From assembly GCA_047618295.1 (NCBI GenBank), contig JBLHKL010000038.1:1-18273 (forward strand): a DNA stretch of 18,273 nucleotides. The letters run 5' to 3'. The first letter of the stretch is position 1, and each line of letters begins with the position of its first letter. Positions 1-6,971 of the stretch are shown piece by piece. The notes under the pieces are model-generated. The model saw nothing but the letters and a program-made list of their open reading frames with translations, had not been told where the DNA came from and made no database searches. A program made the translations under genes and the position numbers. This stretch comes from UBA7359 sp047618295 (GTDB taxonomy: Bacteria > Pseudomonadota > Gammaproteobacteria > Eutrophobiales > Eutrophobiaceae).

Positions 1-2
1 TT

Positions 3-596
3 TATGATTTTTTTCAGCGTGATGATGGATTAATTTATTTCAATTTGGCGGACGTGTCTGGTAAAGGCATGAATGCGGCCATGTTAATGGCCAAAGCGAG
101 CAGCTTATTGCATCACTTGGCCAAAGACATCAATGATCCAGGAGAATTATTAGCCAGAGTTAATGATGAGATCTGCGAAACCGTATCACATGGTATGTTT
201 GTTACGATTGTTTCGGGCTTTATTGATACTAATACATGTACGATCAAATATTCTAATGCGGGGCATCAACCGCCATTGTTTCATCACTGTTCTGGTGAGT
301 TTGAGGAAATAGAAGCAGAAGCACCACCGATTGGTATTTTGCCGGGCACTGAGTTCCCTGTTTCAACCATAAAGCTTAATGGTGGTTCAGTTTATATTTT
401 TACAGATGGTGTTACTGAGAGTCTGAATGATGAGCAAAAATTATTAGATGTAGGCGGTTTGATTAAATTGATTGAAGAAAACTCGGAAGTAACAGCATCA
501 AAGCGATTGGAAGATATAGTTGCAAAGATTCGACATCCAAATGCTGAGCAACATGATGATATTACTCTAATGGTTATCGAGTGTTGTCTGAAATGA
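3..596 (+). CDS. SpoIIE/RsbU-type PP2C serine phosphatase, 3' part (5' end outside window)
   Basis: The reading frame is open from the window edge, so only the catalytic domain's last 197 residues are present. The start suggested by the TTG at 45 is internal, because the upstream in-frame residues YDFFQRDDG already match the family. Visible SpoIIE/PP2C motifs are YDFF, ADVSGKGM followed by AAMLMA, SNAGHQPPLF, TDGVTES and HDDIT. The aspartates in these motifs are the expected metal ligands, so the enzyme should be active. Family members dephosphorylate a phosphoserine on a STAS-domain antagonist, and a STAS gene lies two genes downstream. The missing N-terminus probably carries a sensory or receiver domain, but that cannot be seen. 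The TGA stop overlaps the next gene's ATG (ATGA), suggesting translational coupling. The family call is firm; the substrate is inferred from gene order. Confidence 0.9.
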   Translation, partial: YDFFQRDDGLIYFNLADVSGKGMNAAMLMAKASSLLHHLAKDINDPGELLARVNDEICETVSHGMFVTIVSGFIDTNTCTIKYSNAGHQPPLFHHCSGEFEEIEAEAPPIGILPGTEFPVSTIKLNGGSVYIFTDGVTESLNDEQKLLDVGGLIKLIEENSEVTASKRLEDIVAKIRHPNAEQHDDITLMVIECCLK

Positions 597-1009
597 GTGT
601 AGAAACCTTATTCGAAGTTCGTTTTCCAGCTAAAGCAGAACGCTTATGCCAAGTGCGGGCATTGGTAAAGAAAACGGCCGGTGAAGTAGGTTGTTGTTCT
701 GAATTAACGGATAAGTTGGTAATTGCTGTTAATGAGGCATGCATGAATGTCATTCAGCACGCCTATAAGGGTGATGAATTGGGTGAAATTGTGCTGCAAA
801 TGCTCAATAATGACGGCAAGGTTCATTTCAAAATAGTGGATTATGCGAACCCGATAGATTTGGATTCAGTCAAGCCTCGAGAGCTTGATGATTTACGACC
901 GGGTGGTTTAGGAACACATTTCATTAACGAGATAATGGATGAATGTGACAGGGGACATCTTGAGGAGGGAAATGGAAACTACCTCGAGATGACAAAAAAA
1001 ATAAGTTAA
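593..1009 (+). CDS. RsbW/SpoIIAB-like anti-sigma-type serine kinase (HATPase_c_2)
   Basis: This 138-residue protein has the GHKL/HATPase fold of anti-sigma-factor kinases. The N-box NEACMNVIQHAY (47-58) carries the Mg-binding Asn, an Asp-containing G1-like segment DYANPID lies at 83-89, and the G2 lid RPGGLGTHF is at 102-110. In this family the protein binds ATP, phosphorylates a serine in a STAS partner and sequesters a target, often a sigma factor. I chose the ATG at 593 because it makes a 4-base ATGA overlap with the upstream phosphatase; a GTG at 581 is in frame but would give a longer overlap. The G1 glycine is replaced by alanine, which some family members tolerate. No sigma-factor gene is nearby; the next genes are a STAS protein and a lipid transporter. 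The family is clear, but the true target is not. Confidence 0.88.
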   Translation: MSVETLFEVRFPAKAERLCQVRALVKKTAGEVGCCSELTDKLVIAVNEACMNVIQHAYKGDELGEIVLQMLNNDGKVHFKIVDYANPIDLDSVKPRELDDLRPGGLGTHFINEIMDECDRGHLEEGNGNYLEMTKKIS

Positions 1010-1031
1010 TAATAAAACGTGAGTATTAAAC

Positions 1032-1364
1032 ATGAATATCAATACACTGGAAGGGGAAGGGTATACGATTATTGGACTGGAAGGTGATGTCGATCTATCT
1101 TGTTCACCCGATGCTCGGAAGAGTATTCTTGACGTGTTACAAACGAATAAAAACCTGTTAATTGATCTAGGTAAGGTAAGTTATATAGATAGTTCAGGGG
1201 TTGCCAGTTTGGTTGAAGGTTATCAGACAGCTAAAAAGCAGGCTTTAAAGTTTGGTCTGGTTGGCGTTAGTGATGCTGCAATGAGTGTTTTAAAATTAGC
1301 GCGGCTTGATAAAGTTTTTCCAATACATGATTCTGTAGCAGAGTTCGAAAAAGAGGATGCCTGA
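1032..1364 (+). CDS. STAS-domain protein (anti-sigma antagonist-like / possible MlaB)
   Basis: This 110-residue protein is a single STAS domain. The segment LIDLGKVSYIDSSGVASL (43-60) carries the conserved DSSG motif. Ser54, the first serine after the Asp, aligns with the residue phosphorylated in SpoIIAA and RsbV. Two roles are possible. It may be the antagonist of the RsbW-like kinase encoded just upstream and the substrate of the SpoIIE phosphatase. Alternatively, or in addition, it may be MlaB, the STAS subunit that binds the MlaF ATPase, since mlaE follows directly with an 8-base overlap. E. coli mlaB is at the end of its operon, whereas here the STAS gene comes before mlaE. The two roles could be combined, as discussed in the findings. 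The domain call is firm; the partner is inferred. Confidence 0.88.
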   Translation: MNINTLEGEGYTIIGLEGDVDLSCSPDARKSILDVLQTNKNLLIDLGKVSYIDSSGVASLVEGYQTAKKQALKFGLVGVSDAAMSVLKLARLDKVFPIHDSVAEFEKEDA

Positions 1365-2169
1365 TTCCGCTACTAATCCAGTAATAAACTCGTTAGAACT
1401 CGTTGGTCGTTCAACTGTAAAGCTGATAGAAGAAGCGGGTTACTACTTTGCTTTATTAGTTGAATCACTTTTCTGGATCTTGGCCGGTCCATTCATAAAG
1501 CGGCCAGTTAGAATTTCATCCATCTTTTCGCAAATGATGACAATGGGAATAGCGGCATGCCCAATTGTATTTGTCCTGTCATTTTCAATCGGCGTCATGT
1601 TAGCAATTCAAATGATTTATAACCTGAAGACATTCGGTGCTGAATCTCAGGTTGTCGTTGGCGTTGCATTATCTATCACCAGAGAATTTGGACCATTAAT
1701 AACAGGTATTTTAATTGCCGGCAGGACAGGTTCATCATTGGCAGCAAAAATTGGCACGATGCAAGTAAATCAAGAGATCGATGCATTACGTGTAATGGGA
1801 ATCAACCCAGTAAGATATCTGGTTGCTCCGGCTTTGTTTGCAATGATGATTATGCTTCCCTTATTGACTTTTTTTTCTGATCTGGCGGGACTGTTAGGCG
1901 GCGCGGTATATACAACTATTGAAATCGGTTTGAGTTTTGATGCTTATATGGATAGAACCCTATCAGCCTTGGCAGTAGCTGATGTGATGCAGGGAATATT
2001 CAAGAGTCTTCTCTTTGCCTTAATTATTACTTTGGTTGGTGTTAGTAATGGTTTTTCAGTGACTGGCGGTGCAGAAGGTGTTGGTAAGGCTACAACACGT
2101 TCAGTAGTACTTTCAATTTCGTATATCGTCATAGCTGACATGGTTTTTACTTATTTTTTAAATTTGTAA
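1357..2169 (+). CDS. mlaE: MlaE-family lipid ABC transporter permease
   Basis: The 270-residue integral membrane protein is close to the length of E. coli MlaE (260). An N-terminal amphipathic stretch is followed by several hydrophobic segments, at roughly residues 60-90, 145-180 and 215-265. The family core is clear: EFGPLITGILIAGRTGSS, followed by a KIGTM..NQEIDAL segment and a GINPVRYLVAPAL loop. MlaE forms the inner-membrane homodimer that couples MlaF ATP hydrolysis to phospholipid movement through the MCE protein. The ATG overlaps the 3' end of the STAS gene by 8 bases, and mlaF starts 3 bases after the stop, so these genes are one translational unit. Whether transport is retrograde, as in E. 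coli Mla, or anterograde cannot be told from sequence. The call is strong. Confidence 0.94.
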   Translation: MPDSATNPVINSLELVGRSTVKLIEEAGYYFALLVESLFWILAGPFIKRPVRISSIFSQMMTMGIAACPIVFVLSFSIGVMLAIQMIYNLKTFGAESQVVVGVALSITREFGPLITGILIAGRTGSSLAAKIGTMQVNQEIDALRVMGINPVRYLVAPALFAMMIMLPLLTFFSDLAGLLGGAVYTTIEIGLSFDAYMDRTLSALAVADVMQGIFKSLLFALIITLVGVSNGFSVTGGAEGVGKATTRSVVLSISYIVIADMVFTYFLNL

Positions 2170-2172
2170 ATT

Positions 2173-2967
2173 ATGACAAATAATAATGCAGCTATTGAAG
2201 TAATCGATCTGGTAACGCATTACGGTCCACGAGAGATCTTACATGGCATTAATCTTACAATTAATGAAGGTGAGATAATGATTATAATGGGCGGTAGTGG
2301 TTCAGGGAAAAGCACATTGTTACGTTATTTACTTGGGCTCGGTATTCCTACAAGCGGCAGTATCAAATTGCTTGGCAAGGATATTACTAAAATCAGCAAT
2401 ATTGAAATGAATCAGTTAAGACAGAATATGGGGGTAGCGTTTCAGGGCGGAGCACTACTCAGTTCAATGTCTATTGGTGAGAATGTTCAATTACCATTAC
2501 GCGAACATACACGCTTGGATGAAAAAACGATGGAAATTATGGCCAGGATGAAGCTTGAGGTTGTTAATCTTGGTGGGTTTGAAAAATTAATGCCGGCAGA
2601 GTTATCCGGCGGCATGATTAAACGCGCTGCCGTTGCTCGTGCCATTGTTATGGATCCAAAGTTGATGTTCTTTGATGAGCCTTCCGCAGGCCTTGACCCG
2701 GTTGTTTCCGCCGAGTTGGATGAACTTATTTTAAATCTAAGAGATGCGATGAAAATGACAATCGTTGTTGTTACGCATGAACTCGAGAGTGCTTTTAAAA
2801 TTGCTGACAGAATTACGGTGCTCGATCAGGGCAATATCCTGATGACTGATACAGTAGAGAATATTAAGAACTCTGATAATGAACGAATACAATCATTATT
2901 AAACCGACGGCCGAGTAATGATGAAGTGCAAGCAGATGAATATTTAAATCGATTAACAGGTATGTAG
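2173..2967 (+). CDS. mlaF: MlaF-family lipid ABC transporter ATP-binding protein
   Basis: The 264-residue ABC ATPase is complete. Walker A is GGSGSGKST (40-48), the Q-loop glutamine is Q91, the signature is LSGGM (144-148), Walker B is LMFFDEP with catalytic Glu169, the D-loop is SAGLDP, and the switch histidine is H202 in VVVTHE. The LSGGMIKRAAVARA stretch and FFDEPSAGLDP are typical of MlaF/Ttg2A. After the ATPase core there is a C-terminal tail of about 20 residues (245-264). In E. coli MlaF a C-terminal extension helps dimer contacts and MlaB binding, so this tail could contact the STAS protein encoded upstream; that is inference. It energises the MlaE permease at the cytoplasmic face. 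It sits 3 bases after mlaE and 8 bases before the MCE gene. Confidence 0.94.
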   Translation: MTNNNAAIEVIDLVTHYGPREILHGINLTINEGEIMIIMGGSGSGKSTLLRYLLGLGIPTSGSIKLLGKDITKISNIEMNQLRQNMGVAFQGGALLSSMSIGENVQLPLREHTRLDEKTMEIMARMKLEVVNLGGFEKLMPAELSGGMIKRAAVARAIVMDPKLMFFDEPSAGLDPVVSAELDELILNLRDAMKMTIVVVTHELESAFKIADRITVLDQGNILMTDTVENIKNSDNERIQSLLNRRPSNDEVQADEYLNRLTGM

Positions 2968-2975
2968 TAAAGATT

Positions 2976-3986
2976 ATGAAACGCGATAATATTAATTACT
3001 TTGTTGTAGGCTCTTTTGTCATGCTTGTTTTGTTTAGCTTCTTTGTATTTCTTTATCAATTAATGGGTAGTAACGGTCCGACAGAAAAATATTTTGTTAC
3101 CTACCATAATGTTTCAGGTATTAAATACGGGACTCCTGTAGCGTTTGAAGGCTATCAAGTTGGCCAGGTTGAAATTATTGAACCAATACGAGAAGAGGGT
3201 AAAACAAATTACCGCTTAACGCTGTCAATAGAAAAAGAGTGGCCTATACCTGTCGATAGTATCGCCAAGATAGTTGCCTCCGGTTTACTAGCCGCGGTGA
3301 CCATTGATATTGCTGAAGGAAGCAGTGATATTTTGCATGAGCCAGATTCAGAAATAACAGGAAAAGAAGCGGCTAATATTTTTGCAACAGTAAACGAAGT
3401 GGCATCAGATCTTCGTGATTTGTCTCAAAGTAGCATTAAACCATTACTGGATAATTTAAATAAACAGGTTGTATCTGTGTCAACAGAACTGACCGATATC
3501 ACTAAGAATACTCTTAAGCCCTTGCTTGAAAATTTTAGTAAGCAGTTCGAGCAGACTGATATGGTTAATAAGGTTGATACATTGATTAGTAACCTGAATC
3601 AGACATCAGAAGACCTGCAAAAAGTATTTAATACTCAAAACCAGGAAAACATGACGACTTTTTTGAATAATATGAGTAATGCTTCAACAGGAATGAATGA
3701 GTTAGTCGCTAATATAGATGATACGAGGCAGTCCATGGACCTACTCTTGAGTAACATTGATAATGTCATTGGAGATGTTAATTACATGCTTGATGATAAT
3801 GATGGCAAAATGAGTACTTCACTAACTGATCTACAGAAGACCTTGTCGGTAATGTCTACACATATTGATGGCATTACACATCATCTTGAAGGAAGTAGCA
3901 GAAATATACATGAGTTTACGCGGCAGATTAAAGAAAACCCGGGTTTGCTTATTCGAGGTTCAGCTCAAGTTGAAGAGGTTGAATGA
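2976..3986 (+). CDS. mlaD: MlaD-like MCE-domain protein with extended helical tail
   Basis: This is a 336-residue MCE protein with one N-terminal membrane anchor (about 8-30) and a single MCE domain (about 36-116; YHNVSGIKYGTPVAFEGYQVG is the characteristic opening). MCE domains assemble as hexameric rings that carry lipids between the membranes. E. coli MlaD has 183 residues; this protein has about 200 more, rich in Asn, Ser, Leu and Asp and mostly predicted helical. The tail contains an internal repeat: SIKPLLDNLNKQ (153-164) and TLKPLLENFSKQ (179-190), 26 residues apart. Such tails could form a helical barrel or needle reaching toward the outer membrane, as described for other long MCE proteins, but that is inference here. 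The stop overlaps the lipoprotein gene by ATGA. The MCE call is secure; the mlaD name rests on its operon place and single domain. Confidence 0.9.
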   Translation: MKRDNINYFVVGSFVMLVLFSFFVFLYQLMGSNGPTEKYFVTYHNVSGIKYGTPVAFEGYQVGQVEIIEPIREEGKTNYRLTLSIEKEWPIPVDSIAKIVASGLLAAVTIDIAEGSSDILHEPDSEITGKEAANIFATVNEVASDLRDLSQSSIKPLLDNLNKQVVSVSTELTDITKNTLKPLLENFSKQFEQTDMVNKVDTLISNLNQTSEDLQKVFNTQNQENMTTFLNNMSNASTGMNELVANIDDTRQSMDLLLSNIDNVIGDVNYMLDDNDGKMSTSLTDLQKTLSVMSTHIDGITHHLEGSSRNIHEFTRQIKENPGLLIRGSAQVEEVE

Positions 3987-4576
3987 TCATGCGCTGTAGT
4001 GTTTTATTGTGTTGTTTTTTAACGTTGATGGCTTGTTCTAGCCAAGCACCATTACCAACAGATCATTATTATCGCCTGCCTGAATTAAGAGATGTTAAAT
4101 CTGATGAGAAACGGGTGGGTTCAATCAGCGTCATTACCTTTCAGGCAGAGGGCCTATATCAGGAACGCGCAATTCTCTACGCCGAGAATGAGATTGAGAT
4201 AAAACAATATCATTATCATCATTGGACAGACTCTCCGACTAGGTTACTACAAGAACGTTTGGCCGAAAGATTACGTTTGAGTAGCATCTCGAATTTAGTT
4301 TTAAATACGTTTGAAGGTAATAGCGAGCTGATAATTAAAGGACAGATTAAAGCCTTTGAGCGGTTGCAACAAAAAGGAAGTGAAAGTGTTTATGTAAAAT
4401 TATTGCTTAAGGTTAATTCTAATACCAAGCAGACCCCAATTTTACATAAAGAGTATGTTCAAACTGTGGTATTGCCATCCAACAATATTACTAATGCAAT
4501 TAAAGCATTTGCAGAGGCCGTAGATTTAATATTTAGCGATTTCTATGTAGATCTGGTTGAGATTATCAAAGTGTAA
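3983..4576 (+). CDS. ABC-type transport auxiliary lipoprotein (PqiC-like)
   Basis: The 197-residue protein begins with a lipoprotein signal: a hydrophobic stretch ending in lipobox LMAC with the lipidated Cys at 18, followed by SSQAPLP. The mature part resembles the ABC_trans_aux (DUF330) family, which includes PqiC. It has a short 'HYYRLPE' opening, a central segment with WTDSPTRLLQERLAERL, and a helical C-terminus. These proteins sit in the outer membrane and receive the periplasmic end of MCE assemblies. The start ATG at 3983 overlaps the mlaD stop; an ATG at 3989 is equally spaced from the purine-rich GAAGAGG at 3972-3978 and cannot be excluded. It is the last gene of the operon and is followed at once by a strong terminator. 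The family call is moderately strong; it likely replaces MlaA/MlaC-type partners, which are absent here. Confidence 0.82.
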   Translation: MIMRCSVLLCCFLTLMACSSQAPLPTDHYYRLPELRDVKSDEKRVGSISVITFQAEGLYQERAILYAENEIEIKQYHYHHWTDSPTRLLQERLAERLRLSSISNLVLNTFEGNSELIIKGQIKAFERLQQKGSESVYVKLLLKVNSNTKQTPILHKEYVQTVVLPSNNITNAIKAFAEAVDLIFSDFYVDLVEIIKV

Positions 4577-4612
4577 AAAAAACGGGCCAATCATGTGATT
4601 GGCCCGTTTTTT
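4577..4612. terminator. Bidirectional rho-independent terminator between converging operons
   Basis: A perfect 17-base inverted repeat reads A6-CGGGCCAATCA, then TG, then TGATTGGCCCG-T6. The GC-rich stem is flanked by A and T runs, so it can end transcription from both directions. It starts immediately after the lipoprotein stop codon and lies 31 bases before the end of the FHA gene on the opposite strand. Confidence 0.95.
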
Positions 4613-4643
4613 ATATAAGAAGTAAGCTCAGTTTATCTTAAGA

Positions 4644-5342
4644 TTATGATGCAGATGAAAACTCCATCTTAATACCAGCAAGTTCAATCAAGTCACTATC
4701 TTTTAATTGATATGCCTTTGCACCGATTTGTTCACTGTTTACTAGAGGAAAACTGTTTCCTTCAATGTGTGTCAGGAAATAGCCCTGAGGCCGACGTGAA
4801 ATGACAGCTACTTGAGTGCCTGGCTTACCTAAGGTTATCAACGCCTTGGTTAATTCCAGTTCTTTGCCGGCAATTGGGCCATTTAAGACTGTTAGGCGGC
4901 CTAATGGCATGCCACCACCAGGTGGTGGCGCAGAAGCAGAAGGAGCAGCAGATTCAACAGCTTTATCAGCAGCTTGTGCGGCAGCAACAGCAGCACTGGC
5001 CGAGCCAGGTTTGATGATCATGGTTTTTTCAAAGTCATCATCATCTGCAGTTGCATGCTCATTTACATATTTGAGCTCATGCTTACCAATGGCAATAACA
5101 TCGCCATCTTTAAGTGCATGTTTTTTAACTAGTTTGCCGTTAACGTAACTGCCATTAGTACTACCAAGATCTTCCAGAAATGAATCATCCAGTATGGTAA
5201 TTATCAAGGCATGCTTACCGCTAACCGCTAGGTTATCTATTGGTATGTCGTTGTCAGGCTTACGGCCTATGGTCAATCGTTCCTGATTGAGTTCGTACTC
5301 ACCTTGAACGACGCCATTCATGCTCAGAACTAACTTCGCCAT
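4644..5342 (-). CDS. FHA-domain signalling protein
   Basis: The 232-residue cytoplasmic protein has a clear N-terminal FHA domain (about 1-93) with the phosphothreonine-binding residues in place: GR at 26-27, SGKH at 41-44 and TNG at 62-64. An Asp-rich linker (DDDFEKTMIIKPG, 101-113) is followed by an Ala-rich then Pro/Gly-rich stretch (114-147). The C-terminus (148-229) has an FHA-like beta pattern without the GR or SxxH residues and may be a degenerate second FHA domain. FHA proteins bind phosphothreonine on kinases or their substrates. Thr107 in the linker is a plausible phosphorylation site, by analogy with FHA proteins that carry a phospho-switch outside the domain, but this is inference. 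It lies 22 bases downstream of a PP2C phosphatase gene and is probably co-transcribed with it. An AGGAATT ribosome site precedes the ATG. Confidence 0.88.
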   Translation of the reverse strand: MAKLVLSMNGVVQGEYELNQERLTIGRKPDNDIPIDNLAVSGKHALIITILDDSFLEDLGSTNGSYVNGKLVKKHALKDGDVIAIGKHELKYVNEHATADDDDFEKTMIIKPGSASAAVAAAQAADKAVESAAPSASAPPPGGGMPLGRLTVLNGPIAGKELELTKALITLGKPGTQVAVISRRPQGYFLTHIEGNSFPLVNSEQIGAKAYQLKDSDLIELAGIKMEFSSAS

Positions 5343-5364
5343 TGCTAATTCCTATCCCCGTATT

Positions 5365-6195
5365 TCATTTTATAAATCTATTTTTAATTTTTGTTAATAA
5401 ACCCTTGGGTGAAGAAAACTCTTCCCGGATACGCACCAATATTATTGAGGTGTTATCCTTGCCCCCTCTTTTGTTCGCAAATTTCACTAATTCATCCGCT
5501 GTTTGTGCAAGATTAGCACTATATTTACTTAGGGTTAAGTGAATTTCTTCATCTTTTACTAGATCTGTTAAACCATCCGAACAAAGCAGGTAAATATCGT
5601 CAGCTAAAACTGCTTCTTCGACCACATCTACGTTGACATCAGCTTCAATTCCCATTGCACGAGTGACCAAATTCTTTGGTGTATTGGCATGTGCTTCTTC
5701 TGTCGTATAGAGACCTCGGTCAATCAACTCTTGAATTAAAGAATGGTCTTTGGTGATTTGCTGTAACTCATTGTTTCTTAGTCGATAAAGTCGTGAATCA
5801 CCGACATGTGCAATCGATAAAACGTTGTTATGAAAGAGGCCGACGACGATGGTAGTTCCCATACCCTGACATTGTGGATCTGCCTTGGCAGAATTATAAA
5901 TGACTGAATTTGCATGAATTATAGAGTCGCGGATGAGTAAAGATTCATTGAAAAACCCCATGGACTCGTCAATTTGACCGCCTTTAAGTTTTTTTAGACC
6001 ATTGGTTATACCAAACAGGATATTGGTGACTGCAAGTGCGCTGGCGACTTCACCTGCCTTATATCCGCCCATTCCGTCGGCCAGTATGACAATACCATTA
6101 CGGCCATCCGTTATTGTGCTGTCTTCGTTATGTGGTCGCTTCAATCCAACATCAGATTGATTTGCGATTTCAAGTTTAGTTGATAAGTCCATCAT
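5365..6195 (-). CDS. PP2C-family Ser/Thr protein phosphatase (Stp/PrpC type)
   Basis: The 276-residue enzyme has all motifs of bacterial PPM phosphatases: NED (23-25), ADGMGG with metal-binding Asp40 (39-44), GMGTT (111-115), HVGDSRLYR (130-138), KDHS (149-152), CSDGLTD with Asp207 (205-211) and GGKDNTS with Asp247 (244-250). It should be a soluble Mn/Mg-dependent phosphatase that reverses Ser/Thr phosphorylation. Its ATG overlaps by ATGA the 3' end of a decayed Ser/Thr kinase gene upstream, and the FHA gene follows 22 bases downstream, so this was a kinase-phosphatase-FHA operon. A second Met at residue 2 is an alternative start. With the local kinase lost, its substrates must be phosphorylated by a kinase encoded elsewhere, or the enzyme is on its way to losing its role. 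Confidence 0.93.
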   Translation of the reverse strand: MMDLSTKLEIANQSDVGLKRPHNEDSTITDGRNGIVILADGMGGYKAGEVASALAVTNILFGITNGLKKLKGGQIDESMGFFNESLLIRDSIIHANSVIYNSAKADPQCQGMGTTIVVGLFHNNVLSIAHVGDSRLYRLRNNELQQITKDHSLIQELIDRGLYTTEEAHANTPKNLVTRAMGIEADVNVDVVEEAVLADDIYLLCSDGLTDLVKDEEIHLTLSKYSANLAQTADELVKFANKRGGKDNTSIILVRIREEFSSPKGLLTKIKNRFIK

Positions 6196-6458
6196 TTATT
6201 TTTCTTTATATTTTTTAGACAGTTACGTAATTCTTTAGTCAACTCTTCACCCGTTTGATAACGATTTTAAGGTGTTTTTTCTATAACTCTATCTATTATC
6301 GCACTAATTTCTGGCGTATCCCGCTTTAATCCCTTGCGCAGGCCTATTATTTCAGGATGTCGTTGATTTGCAATGCTAAATATTAAGGCCGCCATTATTA
6401 ATACCGAAAAAGAATTAAATTGTGTGTTAACTCTTACTATTAATCTGCACCCACTCAT
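6192..6458 (-). pseudogene. Ser/Thr protein kinase remnant (C-terminal end of the kinase domain)
   Basis: Read on the minus strand in one frame, this stretch gives IANQRHPEI, then DTPEISAIIDRVIEKTP, a TAA at 6267-6269, then NRYQTGEELTKELRNCL and a TGA. The pattern 'DTPE....IID+.+EK.P.NRYQTGEEL...LR' is the typical last helix region of bacterial Hanks-type kinases, where the position of the TAA normally reads Glu, Asp or another residue. The final TGA (6192-6194) overlaps the phosphatase ATG by ATGA, as expected of the intact operon. The upstream part (6390-6458) is only faintly kinase-like, and the catalytic loop, DFG motif and whole N-lobe are gone. It is therefore a deleted and nonsense-mutated pseudogene. 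The short open frame 6267-6458 is not likely to be a real gene. The kinase assignment rests on motif recognition by eye. Confidence 0.72.
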
Positions 6459-6488
6459 TAACTTAGTAATTACGTGGAAATGTTTCTA

Positions 6489-6941
6489 TCAGCAATTCTT
6501 TTTTATGTAATCTTCGTACTTGGCCTCTTCAATTTTACGATCTTCATCAGAAATGATTTCTGGGTTATCAAGATCATCATCTTTTTTATATAAAAAACTG
6601 GCATCTTTTCTTTTTTGTAATTCTTTTTTCATCTTGGAGCATTGGCTCTTTTGTTTTTCTTCCTTCTGTCGGGCTTCTTTCTTTAACGTTATTTTTTCAT
6701 CACGTTCTTCTTGCATTACATCAAGTAGTTTTTGTTGTTTTTTATTTCGTTCTTGATAGTGGCTATCTCTTGTAGGGCTTTTTTTTATTTTTATTTTTTC
6801 GGCATGGACTGTAGCAGGTTTATCTCCATAGACGACTTTCCCATCAGCATCTACCCATTTATAGATTTCAGAAAAGGCTGAATTGAAATAGAGCAGCTGT
6901 GTCGAAAAAAAGAGGATAATGAACAGAGACTTATAAAGCAT
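6489..6941 (-). CDS. DUF4124 domain-containing secreted protein
   Basis: The 150-residue protein starts with a signal peptide: MLYKSLF, then a hydrophobic stretch ending around SAFS at residue 24. The DUF4124 motif follows at once, with IYKWVDADGKVVYGDKP at 26-42. The rest (about 55-150) is Lys/Glu-rich and helical, probably a coiled coil, with two C-terminal region Cys residues including the last residue. DUF4124 proteins are common small periplasmic proteins of gammaproteobacteria and betaproteobacteria with no established function. An AAGGAAAAGGAAAT ribosome site lies just upstream of the ATG. It lies 30 bases downstream of the broken HDOD/GAF gene and upstream of the kinase remnant on the same strand. 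Confidence 0.85.
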   Translation of the reverse strand: MLYKSLFIILFFSTQLLYFNSAFSEIYKWVDADGKVVYGDKPATVHAEKIKIKKSPTRDSHYQERNKKQQKLLDVMQEERDEKITLKKEARQKEEKQKSQCSKMKKELQKRKDASFLYKKDDDLDNPEIISDEDRKIEEAKYEDYIKKNC

Positions 6942-6971
6942 ATTTCCTTTTCCTTGCCTGTAATCTTAGGG

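Noticed and set aside
581..592. GTG at 581 as the start of the RsbW-like kinase
   Set aside because: The ATG at 593 gives a standard ATGA coupling and fits the family's length; the extra four residues add nothing conserved.
4816..5148. 110-residue plus-strand open frame rich in Ala and Ser
   Set aside because: It is the shadow of the Ala/Pro-rich linker of the FHA gene on the other strand.
6267..6458. 63-residue minus-strand open frame as an independent small gene
   Set aside because: Its end continues past the TAA into a kinase-like tail that overlaps the phosphatase start, so it reads better as a kinase remnant than as a gene.
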